From: Thermoplasmatales archaeon I-plasma
GTDB lineage: Archaea > Thermoplasmatota > Thermoplasmata > Thermoplasmatales > GCA-001856825
Direction of reading: 5' to 3'
DNA length: 64,000 nucleotides
NCBI GenBank assembly: GCA_001856825.1
Contig: ATMD01000004.1
Coordinates: forward strand, 255,919-319,918
The notes beneath the pieces are model-generated. The model worked only from the letters and a program-made list of their open reading frames with translations, did no database searches and was not told where the DNA came from. Position numbers and translations under genes: made by a program. Of the stretch, positions 46,532 through 54,170 are shown piece by piece (position 1 is the first letter of the stretch; each line of letters begins with the position of its first letter).

Positions 46532-46991
46532 CTTTATCTTCCTCCCCTTCCTCTGCTTCTTTACCACCATCTGTGATTTCCGGTACCTTCTCTTCCTTTT
46601 TCTCCTCAGCAGCTTCCTTCACAGCCTGCTCAGGTTCAGGTTCGGGTTCCTCCTCTACAACCTTGTTCCTGAGCGATGCGAGTTTTGTGAGCCTTTCCTT
46701 CCTCTTCTTGTCCTCCAGAACTATCTTTGTTAGCACAAGTGCAGACGGATCAAGCTTCCTAGGTTTCATCTTCCCGTCTGACTTTGCAATGTTGATATTC
46801 TCCACTACTACCTTCCCCTTGTCTGTCATTATCTTGATTACCTTGCCTTCCTTTCCGACAATATTCAGTTTCTCGTCCTTCTCTGCGTCCCCCCTGACGA
46901 TCCTGACCATGTCCCCCTTTCTTACGGGGAAGTTCTTGATGCCGTACTTGGAAATCAAGTCCTTCGATAGATGAACGTTCATGTTCTTCAT
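46524..46991 (-). CDS. rpl24: Ribosomal protein L24 with a long acidic C-terminal tail
   Basis: The first about 108 residues are a normal archaeal L24 with a KOW motif (VRKGDMVRIVRGDAEKDEKLNIVGKEGKV). They are followed by about 45 residues made mostly of Glu, Lys, Pro and Ala (EEEPEPEPEQ, EEKKEEK, EAEEGEEDKDE). This tail is unusual for a ribosomal protein and is probably disordered; it could shield basic partners or bind a factor. GAGGTGAT precedes the ATG. Confidence 0.92.
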   Translation of the reverse strand: MKNMNVHLSKDLISKYGIKNFPVRKGDMVRIVRGDAEKDEKLNIVGKEGKVIKIMTDKGKVVVENINIAKSDGKMKPRKLDPSALVLTKIVLEDKKRKERLTKLASLRNKVVEEEPEPEPEQAVKEAAEEKKEEKVPEITDGGKEAEEGEEDKDE

Positions 46992-47000
46992 CTCATCACC

Positions 47001-47399
47001 TCACACAATCGAGCTGGCTAGGGCTGCTACCCTCGGCCATCGCTCCGCGGCCTCCTTTGCCACAGGTCCCTTGATTTCTGTCCCCCTTGTCTCCCCGTTG
47101 TCCTGTACCAGTACAGCTGCATTGTCCTCAAACTCGACCATCAACCCATCCTGTCTCCTGAAAGTCTTTCTCTGCCTTATCACAACTGCGTAGACTACCT
47201 TCCTCCTCATCTCTGGCGATCCCTTCTTCACGGATGCGATAATCATGTCACCTACTGATGCTGCAGGAATCCTGCTCTTGGTGTTGTGGTAGGCCTTCAC
47301 ATTTATTAGCGAAATTATTTTTGCACCTGAGTTGTCAGCGCATTCAAGCCTCGCACCTAACGGAAGTCCTCTTATCTGCGTTCCTGCCAATCCCTTCAT
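47001..47399 (-). CDS. rpl14: Ribosomal protein L14
   Basis: 132 aa starting MKGLAGTQIRGLPLGARLECADNSGAK, the conserved L14 N-terminus; a longer frame upstream (to 47498) overlaps S17 and is not coding. IIASVKKGSPEMRRKVVYAVVIRQRK and FEDNAAVLVQDNGE follow. GGAGGGAGAAG precedes the ATG; the start overlaps the S17 stop by four bases. Confidence 0.95.
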   Translation of the reverse strand: MKGLAGTQIRGLPLGARLECADNSGAKIISLINVKAYHNTKSRIPAASVGDMIIASVKKGSPEMRRKVVYAVVIRQRKTFRRQDGLMVEFEDNAAVLVQDNGETRGTEIKGPVAKEAAERWPRVAALASSIV

Positions 47400-47722
47400 T
47401 CTTCTCCCTCCCTCTCTATCACGACGAAAGAAACCGACTTCGCCAGGGGCCTGGCATAAGCGATCTTGACCGTATCGCCGAGTTTCACGTGGATGCACCC
47501 AGGGAGGTGTGCATGATACTTCTTCCTTCTTTTCTCATATCTCTCATACTTCTCGTTCTTCTTGAAGTACTCCCTGCTGACAGTTACCGTGCCTTTCATT
47601 GAAATTGAGGTGATCTTCCCCTCTATCACTGGTGACTTCACTCCAAGCTCTCCGTGAAATGGGCACTTAGAATCTGTGCATTCTTCCTTTGGTTCGTTGA
47701 CTTCTATGCCTATGTTCCTCAT
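47396..47722 (-). CDS. rps17: Ribosomal protein S17
   Basis: 108 aa. KCPFHGELGVKSPVIEGKI and KKYHAHLPGCIHVKLGDTVKIAYARPLAK (here read in parts) match archaeal S17. Overlaps Rpp29 by four bases. Confidence 0.94.
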   Translation of the reverse strand: MRNIGIEVNEPKEECTDSKCPFHGELGVKSPVIEGKITSISMKGTVTVSREYFKKNEKYERYEKRRKKYHAHLPGCIHVKLGDTVKIAYARPLAKSVSFVVIEREGEE

Positions 47723-47976
47723 CGTCTTCCTTTCCTCCTTGTTTTCTTCATTTTGTCTTCAGGCCTTAGCCTCATTCTTTCAAGTATGACTTCCTGATCC
47801 CCAATTAGCAGTATTCCACTCGTCTTTGGGACGATCCTCTCCCCCCTTGTCGTCTCAATTGTCAGGATATTCTTCCTCTCGTCCACCACTCTGCCCTCCA
47901 GTCCAACGATAGTTGAATCGGAGTGCTTGATTATCTTTACACTCGTTCCTATTACGTCTGTAAGATAGGGGTTCAT
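47719..47976 (-). CDS. rnp1: Ribonuclease P protein component Rpp29
   Basis: 85-residue Sm-like protein of RNase P, which removes 5' leaders from tRNA precursors. DSTIVGLEGRVVDERKN and TIETTRGERIVPK are the conserved core. A basic tail (KKTRRKGRR) ends it. Position between SUI1 and S17 is conserved in euryarchaea. Four-base overlaps on both sides. Confidence 0.92.
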   Translation of the reverse strand: MNPYLTDVIGTSVKIIKHSDSTIVGLEGRVVDERKNILTIETTRGERIVPKTSGILLIGDQEVILERMRLRPEDKMKKTRRKGRR

Positions 47977-48263
47977 TCTGAGATCTCCACCTTGAATCCC
48001 ATGTCCTCTAGGACCCTTTTGACCCTGTCCCTCTGGTCCCCCTGCAATTCTATCTTCTCCCCCTTTACAGTTCCGCCGGTTGCAGTTTTCTTCTTCAGAG
48101 TCTTTGCAAGCTCCTTTATATCCTCTGAGTGGGGGTCAAACCCTGATACTATGGTGACCCATTTCCCGTACCTTCTCTTGTCTGTCTCAATCGTGATTAC
48201 CTGTGATTCCCTCGCAATCTCATCCAGCGGCGTCAAATCCCTGAAAATCTTGTCGTCCTTCAT
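47973..48263 (-). CDS. sui1: Translation initiation factor aIF1 (SUI1)
   Basis: 96 aa. SUI1 fold with RYGKWVTIVSGFD, LAKTLKKKTATGGTVKGEKIELQGDQRDRV (in parts) and a C-terminal LEDMGFKVEIS. It controls start-codon selection on the small subunit. Operon-internal. Confidence 0.94.
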   Translation of the reverse strand: MKDDKIFRDLTPLDEIARESQVITIETDKRRYGKWVTIVSGFDPHSEDIKELAKTLKKKTATGGTVKGEKIELQGDQRDRVKRVLEDMGFKVEISE

Positions 48264-48460
48264 TTCCCTGACTCCCTCATTACAGTTTCCATCCTCGCAA
48301 TTTGTCTCCTGAGGGATTCGATCTTTCCAGGACTGGGAGGCGCTCCACCCATCGCTGAAATGCCTCTCTCCCTCATCAGTTCTTCCCGGAGGTCAGCGTA
48401 TTTTTTCTCTATCTCCTCCTTATTCATTTTGCGTATCGTTTTTGCTTTCATTTCCTCCAT
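48260..48460 (-). CDS. rpl29: Ribosomal protein L29
   Basis: 66 aa, two helices: ADLREELMRERG and KIESLRRQIARMETVM. Start at ATG 48460 is preceded by GGGGAGGTGA; an in-frame ATG at 48451 is also possible. Overlaps S3 by 41 bases. Confidence 0.92.
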   Translation of the reverse strand: MEEMKAKTIRKMNKEEIEKKYADLREELMRERGISAMGGAPPSPGKIESLRRQIARMETVMRESGK

Positions 48461-49070
48461 CGCTCTTCACCTCCCCGAAATCAACCTTTTTTATCTGTAT
48501 GTCATCAGGCAGCTTTACGTTCTTCCTCAGTATCTTGACTGAGATGCCGATTATTCCCGGCTTTGTCATTGCGACTGCGAACCCCTTTTCAATAGACTCT
48601 GAAGGATAGCCGGAAGATATGACCTTGCCTGAGGTGTATTTAACACTCCTCGCCCTCTCCCCTGTCAACTTTCCACCTATCCTGATCTGCCCTCCCCTTG
48701 CCCCCGAGTCCATAATCCTCTTCAAGGTGCTGTGGCCTGCCCGCCTGAAATGCCATCCCTTCTCTATTGACCTCGCAAGCTTCTGGGCCATTATCTGAGC
48801 ATTTAGGCCCGGTTCCTCCGTTCCCTCAACTCTTATCAGCGGGCTAGTAAGATTGAACCTCTTCTCGAGCGTCAGTTCCATGTTCTTGATCTTTGAACCT
48901 CTCCTGCCTATTACAAGCCCGGGGCGCTCTACCCTGAGCATGACTATTGTATTCTGGGGTGTCCTCTGGATGTCCACTCCGCCGAATCCTGCGTCCCCTA
49001 TCTCCTGCACGAGATACTCCTTGATCAGTTGTCTCCTGATATTTTCCTTTAGAAATTTTAATTCCTTCAT
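48420..49070 (-). CDS. rps3: Ribosomal protein S3
   Basis: 216 aa. N-terminal KH domain with RPGLVIGRRGSKIKNMELTLE and C-terminal S3 domain with RGGQIRIGGKLTGERARSVKYTSG (in parts). Ends in an Asn/Glu/Asp-rich tail. Overlaps L22 by four bases. Confidence 0.95.
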   Translation of the reverse strand: MKELKFLKENIRRQLIKEYLVQEIGDAGFGGVDIQRTPQNTIVMLRVERPGLVIGRRGSKIKNMELTLEKRFNLTSPLIRVEGTEEPGLNAQIMAQKLARSIEKGWHFRRAGHSTLKRIMDSGARGGQIRIGGKLTGERARSVKYTSGKVISSGYPSESIEKGFAVAMTKPGIIGISVKILRKNVKLPDDIQIKKVDFGEVKSDGGNESKNDTQNE

Positions 49071-49519
49071 TCTGATTCACCCAATTCCTCCAGAACAATC
49101 TGGATGTGCACCCTCTCCCTGTAGAACTTACCACTTGAACCGAACGCCTTGTATGTATAGTATTTGATAGGCGGTGCAGGCTGTGCGACCGCGCTCTTTA
49201 TTATTAGCTTGTCTGAATCAAGCTGTTTGAATTCTGCGTTGTTCTCTGCGTTCGTCAGAGTCTCGAGGACGTACTTCGCAGCTCTTACCGGATATCTTCC
49301 AGGTCCGATTCCCTTCTTGTGCGATACGGAATCCAGGAACTTCCTGTAGGGTACTGCACTCTTTTTCTCTATGACCCTTTCCAGGTAGTCCTTTGCGCTA
49401 TCCAGTTTCATCCCCTTGACTGTCCTCACAATCTCGAGGGCATCCCTGGGGGAGATCGGAGTGTTCACTGATGTGGCCCTTGCACTTTTCTTTTTATCTG
49501 TTTCAAGCACATATTTCAT
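49067..49519 (-). CDS. rpl22: Ribosomal protein L22
   Basis: 150 aa, archaeal length. SARATSVNTPISPRDALEIVRTVKG, KKGIGPGRYPVRAAKYVLETL and the C-terminal hairpin REREHIQIVLEE-like end (YRERVHIQIVLEEL) are conserved. Confidence 0.95.
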   Translation of the reverse strand: MKYVLETDKKKSARATSVNTPISPRDALEIVRTVKGMKLDSAKDYLERVIEKKSAVPYRKFLDSVSHKKGIGPGRYPVRAAKYVLETLTNAENNAEFKQLDSDKLIIKSAVAQPAPPIKYYTYKAFGSSGKFYRERVHIQIVLEELGESE

Positions 49520-49528
49520 TTTATGACC

Positions 49529-49984
49529 TCACTTGAGCGGGAGGAACTTCGATCCTCTGGTTGCACCTACACCCGGGCCGGAATGTTTAACTTCCTTCCT
49601 GGTCTGTGAATATTCCCCGAGGTAGTGGCCGATCATCTCTTCCTTTATGGAAAAAGTCTGGTACAGATGCCCGTTGTAAACTGAAACAGTTTTTCCCACA
49701 TACTGGGGGAGAATGATGAGGTCCCTGACCCTTGTCTTTACAGAGTCCTCCTCAAGGAGCCTGTCGTGAAGCTTCTGCTGTTCCACATTGTACCCCCTCT
49801 TGAGTGATCTCCTTGCTCTCGCAGGTATCATCTTCAGGAATTCAGCAGGCTCCATAGCAAGCAACTGGTCTAGCGTCTTTCCCCTGTAGAGGATCTCTTT
49901 CCCTCTCTCCGAAATTGCCTTCGTTGCCTTCCTCTTGGACCTCTTGATCGCCTTCTGTGATCTCAACCTCTTATCTTCAGGCAT
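49529..49984 (-). CDS. rps19: Ribosomal protein S19
   Basis: 151 aa. The conserved PQYVGKTVSVYNGHLYQTF, IGHYLGEYSQTRKEVKHSGPGVGATRGSKF (in parts) is present; the first 80 residues are an archaeal basic extension. Overlaps L2 by eight bases. Confidence 0.95.
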   Translation of the reverse strand: MPEDKRLRSQKAIKRSKRKATKAISERGKEILYRGKTLDQLLAMEPAEFLKMIPARARRSLKRGYNVEQQKLHDRLLEEDSVKTRVRDLIILPQYVGKTVSVYNGHLYQTFSIKEEMIGHYLGEYSQTRKEVKHSGPGVGATRGSKFLPLK

Positions 49985-50684
49985 TTGTCTTCACCTTCTT
50001 CCTTGGGGACAGTCTTCCCACCTTTCTTCCTGGTGGAGTGTTTCTACCAACTGTTGATGGCCTTCCTACGTGCTGGTGATTTCCACCACCATGCGGATGG
50101 TTGGCAGCATTCATTGCAACCCCCCTGACAGTGTAGGGGCGTTTAGCCCTGCTCTGGTAAGCGTGAATCTTCTTTCCTGCCTTAAGGAAAGGTTTTGAAT
50201 TTCTTCCTCCGCCTCCGGTAACGCCGATCGTCGCAAGGCATGACGGTTTTATGTCCCTCATCTTGCCGGAAGGAAGTTTTAGCGTCACGTTCTCTCCATG
50301 AGCAACCACTGTGCAGAATGAGCCGGGTGTTCTTGCTATGTTACCGCCTGACCCTGGCTTGATCTCGACGTTGTAAACAACAGAACCGTCAGGAATGAGC
50401 CCGAGCGGAAGGGTATTCCCTATGTTAGACGGTACGTCCGCGCCTCCTCTGATCTTCTGTCCTGCAAACATGCCGTTGTGTGCTATGAAGTGCCTGTTGC
50501 TTTCGTCACTCATCTTGACAACTGCTACTGGAGCATAATGTCCCGGGTCCCTCAGTAGCTTCTCTACCCGCCCTTCCCAGTTAGTATCCTTTGGATACTT
50601 TATCTGACCGTAGTGCCTGTGGCTTGGACTCCTGTAAGTGAGCCCGCCCTTTCCTCTTCTTTGAACTACTATTCGCTTTCCCAT
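49977..50684 (-). CDS. rpl2: Ribosomal protein L2
   Basis: 235 aa. SPSHRHYGQIKYP near the start, GSGGNIARTPGSFCTVVAHG in the middle and the universally conserved VAMNAANHPHGGGNHQHVG near the end (peptidyl-transferase region) are all present. Confidence 0.96.
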   Translation of the reverse strand: MGKRIVVQRRGKGGLTYRSPSHRHYGQIKYPKDTNWEGRVEKLLRDPGHYAPVAVVKMSDESNRHFIAHNGMFAGQKIRGGADVPSNIGNTLPLGLIPDGSVVYNVEIKPGSGGNIARTPGSFCTVVAHGENVTLKLPSGKMRDIKPSCLATIGVTGGGGRNSKPFLKAGKKIHAYQSRAKRPYTVRGVAMNAANHPHGGGNHQHVGRPSTVGRNTPPGRKVGRLSPRKKVKTNA

Positions 50685-50693
50685 ATTTTCACC

Positions 50694-50954
50694 TCAGAAG
50701 ATCCCCAGCTTTGTAGCAAGCTCCTCAGCCGAGAAATCTTTGGATATCTTCACTATCGCCTTCTTCCCTTCCTTGTCCCTCAGTATGTTTATGTTGCTTA
50801 CCTTCATCCCCGATATCTCCTCTACTGCATTCTTTATCTGCGTCCTTGTAGCCCTCTCATAGACTATGAACCATATCTTGTTCTCCCTCTCAATCTGCAG
50901 CATTGACTTTTCAGTCACGAACGGTTTCAGAAGTATGTCATATGGACTTCTCAT
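50694..50954 (-). CDS. rpl23: Ribosomal protein L23
   Basis: 86 aa, near the exit tunnel and docking site for SRP. MRSPYDILLKPFVTEKSM and KVSNINILRDKEGKKAIVK are typical. The ATG at 50954 overlaps the L4 stop (ATGA); an in-frame GTG at 50963 lies in the ribosome-binding GGGGTGG and is not preferred. Confidence 0.94.
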   Translation of the reverse strand: MRSPYDILLKPFVTEKSMLQIERENKIWFIVYERATRTQIKNAVEEISGMKVSNINILRDKEGKKAIVKISKDFSAEELATKLGIF

Positions 50955-51709
50955 GCCTTCCACCCCCTCAGTTCGTTCAGCGCGCCTTCAGTCATTACGA
51001 GCAACCTTCCTGGATGTCCACCCGGAGCCAGAACGTACGCATTCAGTTCGTGTGGCCTGACAATGTCTACCCCTGGGAGGTTCTTGAGAGCCTTTGAAAT
51101 ATGCGATTTGTCCCTTACCAGGAAAAGGATGCTTTTTGGGGTGACATACTTTCTTCCCCTGCTCTTTCCCCTTCCTGCTCTGATCTTTGTCCCTTCCTTT
51201 GACCTTATTATGTCCTCGAACACACCCACCTTTACCAAAACATCAGTTGCTTCCTTTGTTTTCTCTATCTGCTCGAATTTGTCCTCCAGTATGACTGGAA
51301 GACTATCTATCGTGAATTTGTGGCCTCTTTTCCTGACAAGGTCAGGGGAGACTGTGCCTGATAACGCTGCCAGCTTTGCCTGCACCCTTTCCTTCTTGTT
51401 GACCTTGAGGTCCCAGACCCTAGCAGTAGTTGGATGATGGGCAGATCTTCCCCCTCTTGCGTTGCTTAGGAGAACTCCCCTTGAGCTGCCAGCAACCCTG
51501 GGGTACCTGGATATACCATGGTTTGGTCCCATGTTATGCCCTACCCTTCTGTTTCCTGCGAACCAGTAACTTCCGTACGGTGTTCTTCCGTTTGACTGGT
51601 ATGCATTCGTGAACCTGATTATCAGGTCCTTTCTTACCGGGAATTTGAATGCATCAGGAAGATCAACGCTCTTCATTACCTTTCCATCAAGTGAGAATAG
51701 ATTTGTCAT
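50951..51709 (-). CDS. rpl4: Ribosomal protein L4
   Basis: About 252 aa from MTNLFSLDGKVMKSVDLPDAF; the ATG at 51709 follows the L3 stop directly and has GGGGGTG before it. YGSYWFAGNRRVGHNMGPNHGI, GRSAHHPTTARVWDLKVNKKER and RAGRGKSRGRKYVTPKSILF (in parts) are archaeal L4 signatures. An upstream frame extension of eight residues overlaps L3. Confidence 0.95.
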   Translation of the reverse strand: MTNLFSLDGKVMKSVDLPDAFKFPVRKDLIIRFTNAYQSNGRTPYGSYWFAGNRRVGHNMGPNHGISRYPRVAGSSRGVLLSNARGGRSAHHPTTARVWDLKVNKKERVQAKLAALSGTVSPDLVRKRGHKFTIDSLPVILEDKFEQIEKTKEATDVLVKVGVFEDIIRSKEGTKIRAGRGKSRGRKYVTPKSILFLVRDKSHISKALKNLPGVDIVRPHELNAYVLAPGGHPGRLLVMTEGALNELRGWKA

Positions 51710-51710
51710 C

Positions 51711-52700
51711 TCACACCCCCTGCTTGCTTTCAACTGATACGTAAGTCATTCCTACCTTCTCCACATCTGGGACAGTCTGTCTTGCAGGGTCCCTGAGTTT
51801 TACTATTCTCTTGGTAGACCCCGGAACTGTTCCGTGAACCAGGATGTAGCTGTTCACCACTTCACCATAGTTGAGGAACCCTCCCTTGGGTGTTATCGCC
51901 TTCTCTTCCGGTTTTCCGTAATATAGTACTCTCTTGTTGAACTCAGTCCTCTGATGGAAACCCATTTGGCCTGCCTGTGGAACCGTGTTCCTCACCCAGT
52001 CTGGATGCCACGGTCCAAGGGTACCTATCATCCTCCTGTGTTTCCTGTTTTTGTAAGGAAGGAGTTTTACTCCCCATCTCTTCACATGTCCTTGAAAACC
52101 TTTTCCTTTTGTCACTGCAATTATGTCCACAAATTTGCCCGACCTTGAAAATGAATCGAAGCTTACCTCTTTCCCGAGGATTGACTTCGCATAATCTATC
52201 CTTTCCTTTATAGACCCTCCGCCTACCCTAATTTCAGTGATGTCAGGGACCTTCTTAGAAATAGCCTTAACCTTGTCGTTCTGTATAAGAACAAGAACGT
52301 TTACATCGACTGCATCCGAGCCATCTATTTCTTTTGGCTTGTAATCCTTTGAAATTGGAAGCACCTTCTTCAGTTCGTTTATAGACCCGCTATCATAAGT
52401 CTCCGCAATCGTATGCTCTCCATATGCATCTCTGCCGTACAGCCTGATTCCCACAACCTTTAGAGGTGGGACCTCAATCACAGTTACGGAGGATGCCACT
52501 TCAGACCCCGCAGTAGTGCTGCTCTTCCTGTAATCTACGAACAGCGCATGGGTCATTCCAGCCTTGAACCCTACGAATCCCTGAAGTTTTGGACCCTCGT
52601 TTATCTGGGGCCATGACCTTATGTGCGGTATCTCTGATTTTGCCCTTTTTCTGGGATAGTATCCCATAGACCCGTGTCTTGAATGATTTGGCGTTGCCAT
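51711..52700 (-). CDS. rpl3: Ribosomal protein L3
   Basis: About 329 aa. MATPNHSRHGSMGYYPRKRA at the start; FVGFKAGMTH; KGKGFQGHVKRWGVKLLPYKNRKHRR (in parts); GQMGFHQRTEFNKRV. The ATG at 52700 is chosen over a GTG at 52709. First gene of the 29-gene operon; an untranslated leader of about 90 nt separates it from the promoter. Confidence 0.95.
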   Translation of the reverse strand: MATPNHSRHGSMGYYPRKRAKSEIPHIRSWPQINEGPKLQGFVGFKAGMTHALFVDYRKSSTTAGSEVASSVTVIEVPPLKVVGIRLYGRDAYGEHTIAETYDSGSINELKKVLPISKDYKPKEIDGSDAVDVNVLVLIQNDKVKAISKKVPDITEIRVGGGSIKERIDYAKSILGKEVSFDSFSRSGKFVDIIAVTKGKGFQGHVKRWGVKLLPYKNRKHRRMIGTLGPWHPDWVRNTVPQAGQMGFHQRTEFNKRVLYYGKPEEKAITPKGGFLNYGEVVNSYILVHGTVPGSTKRIVKLRDPARQTVPDVEKVGMTYVSVESKQGV

Positions 52701-52811
52701 ACTTACCACTGTTGCACAGCCGTTGCGTCTTGATGTGTTCTTAATTTCAGAACCATCATCGGCACTATCGCCGGAGACGTGTGGCTAATGCTCTTTCGAC
52801 AGAACTTGTTT

Positions 52812-52820
52812 GTATATAAA
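52812..52820 (-). promoter_or_regulatory. Promoter of the ribosomal super-operon
   Basis: TTTATATAC on the minus strand is an excellent archaeal TATA box. Transcription should start near 52790, giving a leader of about 90 nt before rpl3, unlike the leaderless genes around. A small hairpin (CGGC, loop, GCCG; 52760-52773) lies in the leader. Confidence 0.7.
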
Positions 52821-52889
52821 GCGATCGCATTCTGCTTGTGGGGAATTATAAAAATTTTTATGAATTAAAGAATAGAGAATTTGAGGGAA

Positions 52890-53264
52890 TTATTTTTTTG
52901 TTATCTGTTCCTTTATCCTGTTGTATTCCTCCTGTGTTATGGAACCGCTTGCATATCTCCGATTTAGTATTTCCATTGCATCGCCCTGTTCCGTATCGAA
53001 ATCTCTCGATCCATCGTGATTCCTTGCTATGCCAACTATCCATAGTACGAAGAGTATTAGGAGAACAAGAGGAACCAGCATCATCAGGGCTCCGAACCCC
53101 CAAAAAGGACCATAGCCCCAACCAAAACCCATCATTCCGTAATAGGGGTATGTTCCGGCTGGATACCTGGGAACAAATATTGCATTCAGTATTACTGATA
53201 TAACCACCACAGCTGCTATTACGCCTATGAACAGCCAGAAAAACCTAAACATGTGATTTCTCAA
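52890..53264 (-). CDS. Two-helix membrane protein with C-terminal SHOCT domain
   Basis: 124 aa. Transmembrane helices at about residues 6-28 and 58-80 are separated by an aromatic/Gly-rich loop (YPYYGMMGFGWGYGPFWGFG). The C-terminal about 30 residues form a SHOCT domain (DAMEILNRRYASGSITQEEY), a short oligomerisation module found at the end of many membrane proteins. Function unknown. It lies 59 bases downstream of the membrane-anchored winged-helix gene, same strand, and may be co-transcribed. Confidence 0.78.
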   Translation of the reverse strand: MRNHMFRFFWLFIGVIAAVVVISVILNAIFVPRYPAGTYPYYGMMGFGWGYGPFWGFGALMMLVPLVLLILFVLWIVGIARNHDGSRDFDTEQGDAMEILNRRYASGSITQEEYNRIKEQITKK

Positions 53265-53323
53265 TTTTTCACCTTATGTACTTTAAGACTGAAAAAGCTC
53301 TTAAATGCATCGTGAAATGTATT

Positions 53324-53881
53324 TCATTTCTTTGAAACTTGTTTTGAAACTCGTTTCAGCACTATCTGATTTGTGGTTCCGTGTCTGATTCTCTCCACCA
53401 ACCCCTTTGCCTCCAGTCTCGTCAAGATCCTTGTTATTGTCGCCTTCGAATAACCCTTTACACTGGCAATATCCCTTTGAAGCAATGTCCCCCCGGCATC
53501 CACCAGTATCGAGTATATCTCCCGTTCTCCCTCGTCTAGATATTTAATGACGTTCTCGTCAATGGGTATATCCCTCCTTTCAGCATTTAAGTCTTTGACG
53601 CTGCTTTCGGCCCTAGAAAAATTGGAAATTGTCTTTATGTTCCTGAACAGGAAAATCAGTGAAACGATAAGTAGGACCGCAGAAGCTGATATTGCAGTAA
53701 CCAGATAAAATGAATACGGTCTCACCGGTAGATTTGTGAAAACCGAGCTATCTACCATCAGGAAGAGGGTGAAAGAAAGAAGTATTAGTATTATGACTGC
53801 TGATATAGCTATCACTGCAGAAATAACCGCATTGAGGAGGGATTTGCTCAACGTACTGCCCTCTTCTATTCCTCTCATCAC
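53324..53881 (-). CDS. Membrane-anchored winged-helix protein
   Basis: 185 aa with two N-terminal transmembrane helices (about residues 16-42 and 58-83), a linker, and a C-terminal winged helix (about 112-180). The latter has SILVDAGGTLLQRDIASVKGYSKATITRILTRLEAKGLVERI (in parts), a MarR-like architecture. It probably reads a membrane or outside signal and binds DNA at the membrane. Two close ATGs at the start. Its neighbour encodes a SHOCT membrane protein. Confidence 0.78.
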   Translation of the reverse strand: MMRGIEEGSTLSKSLLNAVISAVIAISAVIILILLSFTLFLMVDSSVFTNLPVRPYSFYLVTAISASAVLLIVSLIFLFRNIKTISNFSRAESSVKDLNAERRDIPIDENVIKYLDEGEREIYSILVDAGGTLLQRDIASVKGYSKATITRILTRLEAKGLVERIRHGTTNQIVLKRVSKQVSKK

Positions 53882-54170
53882 TTACCAAATTTAACTCATT
53901 GTAATAGATTTTGAGCAAACTCCTCCCTATGAAACTTTGTTTATGCAATTTTGCTTGCATGCCTCGTAGTAACCCCTTCCCAATAGGGCCCTTACGAGAT
54001 GTTTGTAATTATTCCAGGTGTTTGCAATTCCTCATCATCCCATTGTAAATGACTTTTAATCACCACGCAAACCGGTTGTTTAGAGACTATAGCACGGAGG
54101 GGTGCAGCCTGGCTGTAAATTTTCGTTATTGGCAAAGAAAAATAAAAAAAATTATACAGTTGATCCGCCC

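Noticed and set aside
47400..47498. Longer N-terminus of L14
   Set aside because: It overlaps S17 in another frame; MKGLAGTQIRG at 47399 is the conserved start.
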